Translations under genes and position numbers: made by a program | Shown here: positions 63,101-64,000 of the stretch, piece after piece | Position numbering within the stretch: the stretch's first letter is position 1 | Layout: each line of letters begins with the position of its first letter | Assembly: GCF_000975155.1 (NCBI RefSeq) | Contig: NZ_BBRG01000001.1 | Location: 186,001-250,000, forward strand | Direction of reading: 5' to 3' | DNA length: 64,000 nt | Origin: Demequina globuliformis | GTDB lineage: Bacteria; Actinomycetota; Actinomycetes; Actinomycetales; Demequinaceae | Notes under the pieces: model-generated | Seen by the model: only the letters and a program-made list of their open reading frames with translations | What the model was told of the DNA's origin: nothing | Database searches by the model: none

Positions 63101-63879
63101 GGGACCGACGCGAACATGTCGGTAGCGCCGGCTCCGCTGGTGAGCGTGATTTGCGGGTGCAACGATGTTGCGTTGTTTGTTTGGCACGTCATCGTTGCCA
63201 AGTCAATCGAGGCCATATAGGTATGGCCGGCGACGGTGGGGATGGAGGCGGCCGTTTCGAACACGACTCCCGAGGCGGCCGTGGGCGAGTTCACGACAGA
63301 CAGGGAGTAGTTGTTGGCGTCCGCCCCCAAGCCGGGCGTCTGTCCTGCGTACGGATACGAGTTGTCGTTGTACCAGCGCCCGAGGTTGAGCGACTTGAAC
63401 AGAGTCGCCGTCCACTGCGCGTTGGAACCGCATTCAGAAGCGACGGCGTCCGAGGGCAGTGCGACGTTGTTCGAGGACACGGTGACGTTGCCGTTGGCCT
63501 TGACCACGAGCCCATTGCAATTGGCGCCCAGGGCAAACGCGGGGTCCTGAGAATACGTTTGGCCGTCGTCCGCGACATATCCAGGATGGGTACCATCCCC
63601 AGGGACAGGCAGCAGCGTGTTGACGTAGCTGCCGGACTGGGCGATCTGGATGTTCTGGAAGTCCTCGATCCATGCGACGGCGGGCGGCTGCATTTGCCCC
63701 GGCGTTCCCGGAGCGGCGCTGGCTGGCGCGGACTCGACCACCGCCGCGGACACCGCTCCAGCGGTCACGAGCAGGGCAATGGCGAGGACGCTCGCGACAC
63801 GGCCTGCGGAGCCGTGCGGGTGCGTAGAGTTCCGGGCGCGACCAGACGAGCGCCGTGCCGTGGACCGCAACGTACGCAT
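51142..63879 (-). CDS. Giant sortase-anchored surface protein with GEVED modules and 17 DUF11 repeats
   Basis: A 4,245-residue secreted protein. It has a signal peptide (about 1-55), an N-terminal beta-rich region (to about 450), three modules of about 440-465 residues that pair a propeller-like segment with a GEVED domain (about 452-1793), and 17 DUF11-type repeats of about 139 residues (about 1795-4160). A Ser/Pro linker and a cell-wall sorting signal follow: LPVTG at 4205-4209, a hydrophobic helix and RRRRDR. All 17 repeats have one Cys pair near the C-terminal end. It should be a covalently attached fibre for adhesion. The sequence is very acidic. GGGAGG precedes the ATG. No sortase lies in the window. 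The 121 bp to the right edge hold no gene. Confidence 0.9.
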   Translation of the reverse strand: MRTLRSTARRSSGRARNSTHPHGSAGRVASVLAIALLVTAGAVSAAVVESAPASAAPGTPGQMQPPAVAWIEDFQNIQIAQSGSYVNTLLPVPGDGTHPGYVADDGQTYSQDPAFALGANCNGLVVKANGNVTVSSNNVALPSDAVASECGSNAQWTATLFKSLNLGRWYNDNSYPYAGQTPGLGADANNYSLSVVNSPTAASGVVFETAASIPTVAGHTYMASIDLATMTCQTNNATSLHPQITLTSGAGATDMFASVPDSCATSGIGVQAGDGNFNRMTRTATFVGENSVVSDGSPLQYSLSLVDVPSLRGHADNAVVLDATPQLDKDFLEGTHVVGQQTRVTFTVTNTHMPFDDAVPTGPKVGWSFEDALPPGLEVSSTPDAATTCTNGTISGTGGTISGSGDLSGDSLVSCTLSINVTATVAGTYTNAASDVTTDGLTLPADADVLYVNPGQCPSNATLWQGDPTHPYEINLVTGDSFDEGSLPDNLTVNAVGYNELDGYYYGTVSSADSTGTANTLEIAAISPDYQNVIRLGEVDWADSGWTSGTFGGTFPNVGDVSPDGIYYARAPQGPNAWRWIAVDVRPGSSTFMEVIDNGRADTNSNWNIGADWAFVPSVPESFAPDGRLEGTLWAIGWNTNNFSAALVSYDPLSGASTSTIVQGLGRLIAPNGVATQRDPNAAGWNNNSNTFGAVYADLDGYLYGSTNGLGHIWRVNVSDPSDLNFFAYGPSSTANDGARCQSAPVSVDFADAPDTYSTLIGSGGPYHELISNDLDQPLVMIGSSVSRETNGQPSPQADADNDDAFAEAPVIVHGESGASIQVPVTNNGGESATLVGWVDFDQSGTFEDDERAFTDAGTSSGTVTLSFPNAPDVAFGNTFMRLRLAYEDEDQMPTDTSTVGAGVRTGEVEDWAARVVPEPSPCLPGPVLIDGDPVDAYRLNLVTGESALLAEDIVTIDAAGYNTNNGYVYGVSTGADTGPAVVLATGDGEYLELGEATNSTGTAVPLDGWTLGDMDQADHLWVATGGTDPVTWARINTTYGDPTFLSVVAAGTAPLPSAIESVALDWAFDPASGNLYTLGFTTGGTWALVEFDTDTEAFETVQLLGLLTAPDGTSITGGSATPQIGGVAVDGNGFLYATSNDTGQIWRVALAGGATDFYSYGPAPQAIDAVGCPEAVIPVDFGDAPNSFGTTLGVDGARHSLIHPDGTDAPEVYLGAPGTVDDEFDGQPGAGARGDDTTGGADEEGLAPGTTFDMDAPVSLAVAVTNNSDTAATVAGWVDLNGDGTFTVDERATAAVPANAGETTANLTFDEATTFDASVYVRLRIVPGAWDDPTPDGPAADGEIEDHRILAVPPFPLECTPDGIMTTGAGPVDVVTVTLVTGEQSELLADAYPDEVDALGYNPLDNYLYGATVTGDDATEIVRVGADGTIQVLGIPMEAGTAVPLSGAWTAGDIDAAGQLWLARGDSDPVEWARVDLDPSSATFLDVVASGTADLDGAEGLGDWAVVPDGAADPVLYSLGSTPSATDEWTVVAFDTAAGTFATVADVGVLEAPDGTAVSGGEFPAVFTDQDGYFYAHHDASGLLWRLSVTGDADFFAYGASTEALDGARCPTAAMPMDFGDLPDEYFTTLNADGARHALLDFDADAGEAPLMLGFPGGLDAEFDGAPSGGADGDDVANVDDEDAVQGSIVVDTTTFPVVPVAVTNNTDEAATLVGFIDFDGNDVLDVNTEQQSLTIPANTTGIFDLVFPIQLNALNTYGRIRLLPGVVDTEDLSPYGAVIGGEVEDFPVLTAAPEIAIAKEIVGDPAAVFAGEVVTYEVTLTNPSGIDYTTGAPARFIDDLTDVLDDATWVGNVAVTPTIPADVGSWTFNAVSERLVWQGPLAAGESVTITYDVMVDTPPVDDGDEATVSDVLTNSVTGPTESNCPALADPQGQECFTTVPVEGLIVDKSVTPEGIVAVGDTVEFTITAENFGATTIDPVVVTDDLAEMVDDGTYQGDAAAVLNGAPAPDPTVTGDILEWSGAMAPDDVLVLTFSFIVDEPDAGSNGDMSNVALVPGSNCVEDPDTGEFPAECTTETLVGALSVSKSVSPVDEVHAGDDLTYTVTVENTGGAPLAPPDYAYFDDDLTDVLLEATLASGPTATLVAGTGDAGTANLNGNVLHWESPLLNPGAVVEVEYTVSVDQVLDPANDHVLTNAVTSTPGSTCGADSGDRSECSTEVPIRALEIAKSVAPESVDAGGQVTYTVEITNTGAVDYDDASELASFDDDLSAVLDDAEWDDNVTIVPPPGTGPGATDFDEASELLSWEGPLGAGETTVVTYTVTVGDPPLGDHELGNLIVGPEGSTCEPDSTNPDCSTTTPVRAVDIVKTSPNEFAVAGGLITYQVVITNTGDVDYTADDPLVITDTVSAVLDDAVWLGAVATPLSAPQPTFNQPILTWEGPLAAGDAVTVTYTVRASDPPPAGADGLAENTVVGPPESNCDANQDPVDPDCAVTVPIRSMTINKQAEPTDFVDAGDQVVFTVTVQNSGQVAYGADGVPLAHIDDDLSEVLDDATWDANFGISETSSVDGNTPEDAVFDGTSTLTWDGTLDVGETVTIQYAVIVDQPDGTGNGQLDNAVVGPPEANCSQDDDPLSTECTTNVAVRALDITKTADVDVAQPGGTVTYTIAIENTGDTVYLDASVTDDLTDVLTHAQWAGFITPPTPPEAAFDADTATVAWTGDVPVGEVVEIQFQVELDDPVAEGAELVNTVVGPPGSTCEDDGDPDTPAGPGCTVTVPVSQLDIEKAASESVVSPGEDVTYTIAISNTGSAALTDVTVEDDLNGVLNHAEWVGFVDPVDPGATFEASTETIAWTGDLAVGGSVSIVYTVNVDDEVSQGAQLVNAVTGPEGSSCEDPSAPGCTTTTDVRQFDIVKTASPDGAVVPGATVTYSVTVTNTGSHAYADPDFATVTDDLSDVLLVADGPDGIEVASNQADHPETEVAFDDATGELTWTGPLAVDEVITITYDVTVDDPLPAGVDSQMDNLVVGPPESNCETDSEDGDCGTTTGVKALGITKTSSASGPVGPGDDVTYTVTIDSTGSGDYTEDEPAVIVDDLSDVLDDASNLVLDSTVPDVGTTTADEAGETLTWEGPLAAGTQVIITYTVTIDDPHVGGNGAVGNAVTGPPESSCDEADPAAECSTTDPVRSLDVTKTSDAGGAVIPGQEIEYTITVTNTGSYTYTASDPARVTDDLSNVEDDADLTSGPTVVDLNDETPTVTLTYTEPSLLWEGELAPGEIVEIHYTVTVLDPADAPDGADGVLTNAVVNPDGQGPCDTGEEEGCTTTAQVRALAVSKITTDDGPFVDGDTIEYVITVTNTGAFEYTVGDPARVSDDLSDVLQGATWDDAITIVDGNTATASGPGSFVAPTLTWTGALASGESVEIRYTVTVDDPATGAGDGVLVNAVTGPPESTCAEPGAGEELPSECTTTSTVRGLTIVKTVNDAADIAATGTVEYTVTVTNTGGGAYTDDDPVVIVDDVSQVDDDASFLDATTSPVQDPANPPIYDGSTEGSETITWTGPLAGGESIELVYAFSIDDPSLGDGDLFNAVTGPEESNCYPDEQADPENCQVLSPDKTVELTKRALQEEVVPGELLTYEITVTNPGFIPYGAEDPAYVWDDISDVLDNATWIDELAADSEGPGVTLAFDDGEEVITWTGPLAAGETVTITYTVQMDDPVAEGATLVNTVAGAPESNCFAGNPPQGDALAGLPEECTVTVPVRQLAIEKASDVDDWIGPYQTVTYEVAVRNTGSVDYEGSDPVIVTDDLSGVLDDATYLDDAVSSTGEGSFQLSGTDLTWTGPLVAGEEVLLTYSVRVNDPPTGDGELDNVVEGPPESTCEGNGCVVTIPVRSLDIVKTSDAAASVVAGEQVEYTVVVANTGTFEYTLDDPATITDDLSGVLDDAMYLEDAEATGGTVTVSVPGETLRWTGALAPGESVTITYSVQVDAPPMGDGVLDNTVTGPPESVCAVDPSMSAPRTSRFYLPTVLAVFNPDCSTQNPIDLPALDINKRADAPAGGVQIGDTVTFTVTATNTGDAPYTDALAAVVVDDLTDVLDDANFNNDAAAEPSVGTVTMTDPYLRWEGPLEVGETVTLTYSVTVTAAGDQSIVNVAFQPANPACEGNDCIPTPPGGGSGSSSGWCVDGVTSDGLPCDSTSTPLAPSSPPAPALPVTGGSLSPATVGLAGLLVALGAALVLGAAWRRRRDREVS
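51250..51267 (-). other. LPVTG sortase sorting motif of the giant surface protein
   Basis: These codons encode LPVTGG, 41 residues from the C-terminus, followed by a hydrophobic helix and an arginine-rich tail, the standard three-part cell-wall sorting signal. Confidence 0.9.
51390..58497 (-). repeat. Array of 17 DUF11-type coding repeats
   Basis: Each unit of about 418 bp encodes the pattern L(D/E)I-x-K(T/S), then G-x-x-V-x-Y-T-V-x-V-x-N-T-G, then DDL(S/T)DVLDDA, W-x-G-x-L-x-x-G-E, and VGPPES-x-C followed by a second Cys and TTxPVR. Units differ widely, so the array is ancient rather than a recent DNA duplication. Confidence 0.88.
58500..62523 (-). repeat. Three GEVED-containing coding modules
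   Basis: The modules lie at about 61130-62523, 59815-61130 and 58500-59815. Each begins with a Cys, a VTGE/D box and a YN...YLYG(A/T) propeller-like run, and ends with (V/M)DFGDAPD, a D-x-D-x-x-G-x-F calcium-like loop and GEVED/GEIED. Confidence 0.8.
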
Positions 63880-64000
63880 CCGCCACTGCCTCCCCCGACG
63901 CTGCCATGCACCCGTTGGATCACGGTGGGAGCGCCATTGCTCCTGGCCCGGCCACGACTCGTGTGCGACCAGGTATCTCTTTCGCCATCTAAACCGATGG

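Overview
The window is a high-G+C, gene-dense stretch of an actinobacterial chromosome. The gene order fits the order Micrococcales (Cellulomonas/Demequina-like); the family is inference. Evidence: the run smc-ftsY-amtB-glnK-glnD-ffh-rpsP-khpA-rimM-trmD-rplS-lepB-rnhB-DUF2469-yraN-comM-dprA-xerC-sigma factor, folC followed by a DUF4233 gene and ndk, an FtsY with an N-terminal membrane helix, an ultrashort translational T-box before ileS, a GlnR-type operator before amtB, and many genes whose -10 hexamer lies 6-7 nt from the start codon (leaderless transcripts). Most genes are on the minus strand, often joined by 4-bp stop/start overlaps (ATGA or GTGA).

Layout from the left edge. 1-5010: a WhiG/FliA-type sigma factor cut by the window edge, xerC, and the DNA-uptake/processing genes dprA, comM and yraN. 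5097-8971: two drug-type MFS transporters and an ArsR-like repressor with its own operator. 9011-13862: the translation and export block DUF2469, rnhB, lepB, rplS, trmD, rimM, khpA and rpsP, with one divergent small membrane protein. 14025-18414: a lipoprotein and a flavin-based transmembrane electron-transfer cassette (ApbE, FMN-binding protein, ferric-reductase-like protein) joined to an amidohydrolase. 18419-23464: ffh and the nitrogen module amtB-glnK-glnD; the GlnD lacks its ACT sensor domains. 23680-31569: two small unknown genes, ftsY, a membrane protein, a triple-domain anchored secreted protein on the plus strand, and smc.

31671-38677: a UPF0114 protein, ndk, apt, a first folC with DUF4233, a cyclase-family protein, a phosphotransferase, and a second folC. 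38778-42984: an alpha/beta hydrolase and ileS with its T-box leader. 43488-47034 (plus strand): an MFS protein with a long acidic N-terminus, a glyoxalase-like protein and a sugar-dehydrogenase-like lipoprotein. 47083-51009: an HTH regulator, an SDR, and three overlapping lipid-related genes (methyltransferase, acyltransferase, patatin). 51142-63879: one 4,245-residue sortase-anchored surface protein made of three propeller/GEVED modules and 17 DUF11-type repeats, each with one cysteine pair.

Most promising for follow-up are the giant Cys-paired surface fibre, the ACT-less GlnD beside a GlnR-controlled amtB-glnK, the diverged second FolC, the hairpin covering the rpsP Shine-Dalgarno, the apparent CTG start of lepB, and the phased GTCACAT array before xerC.
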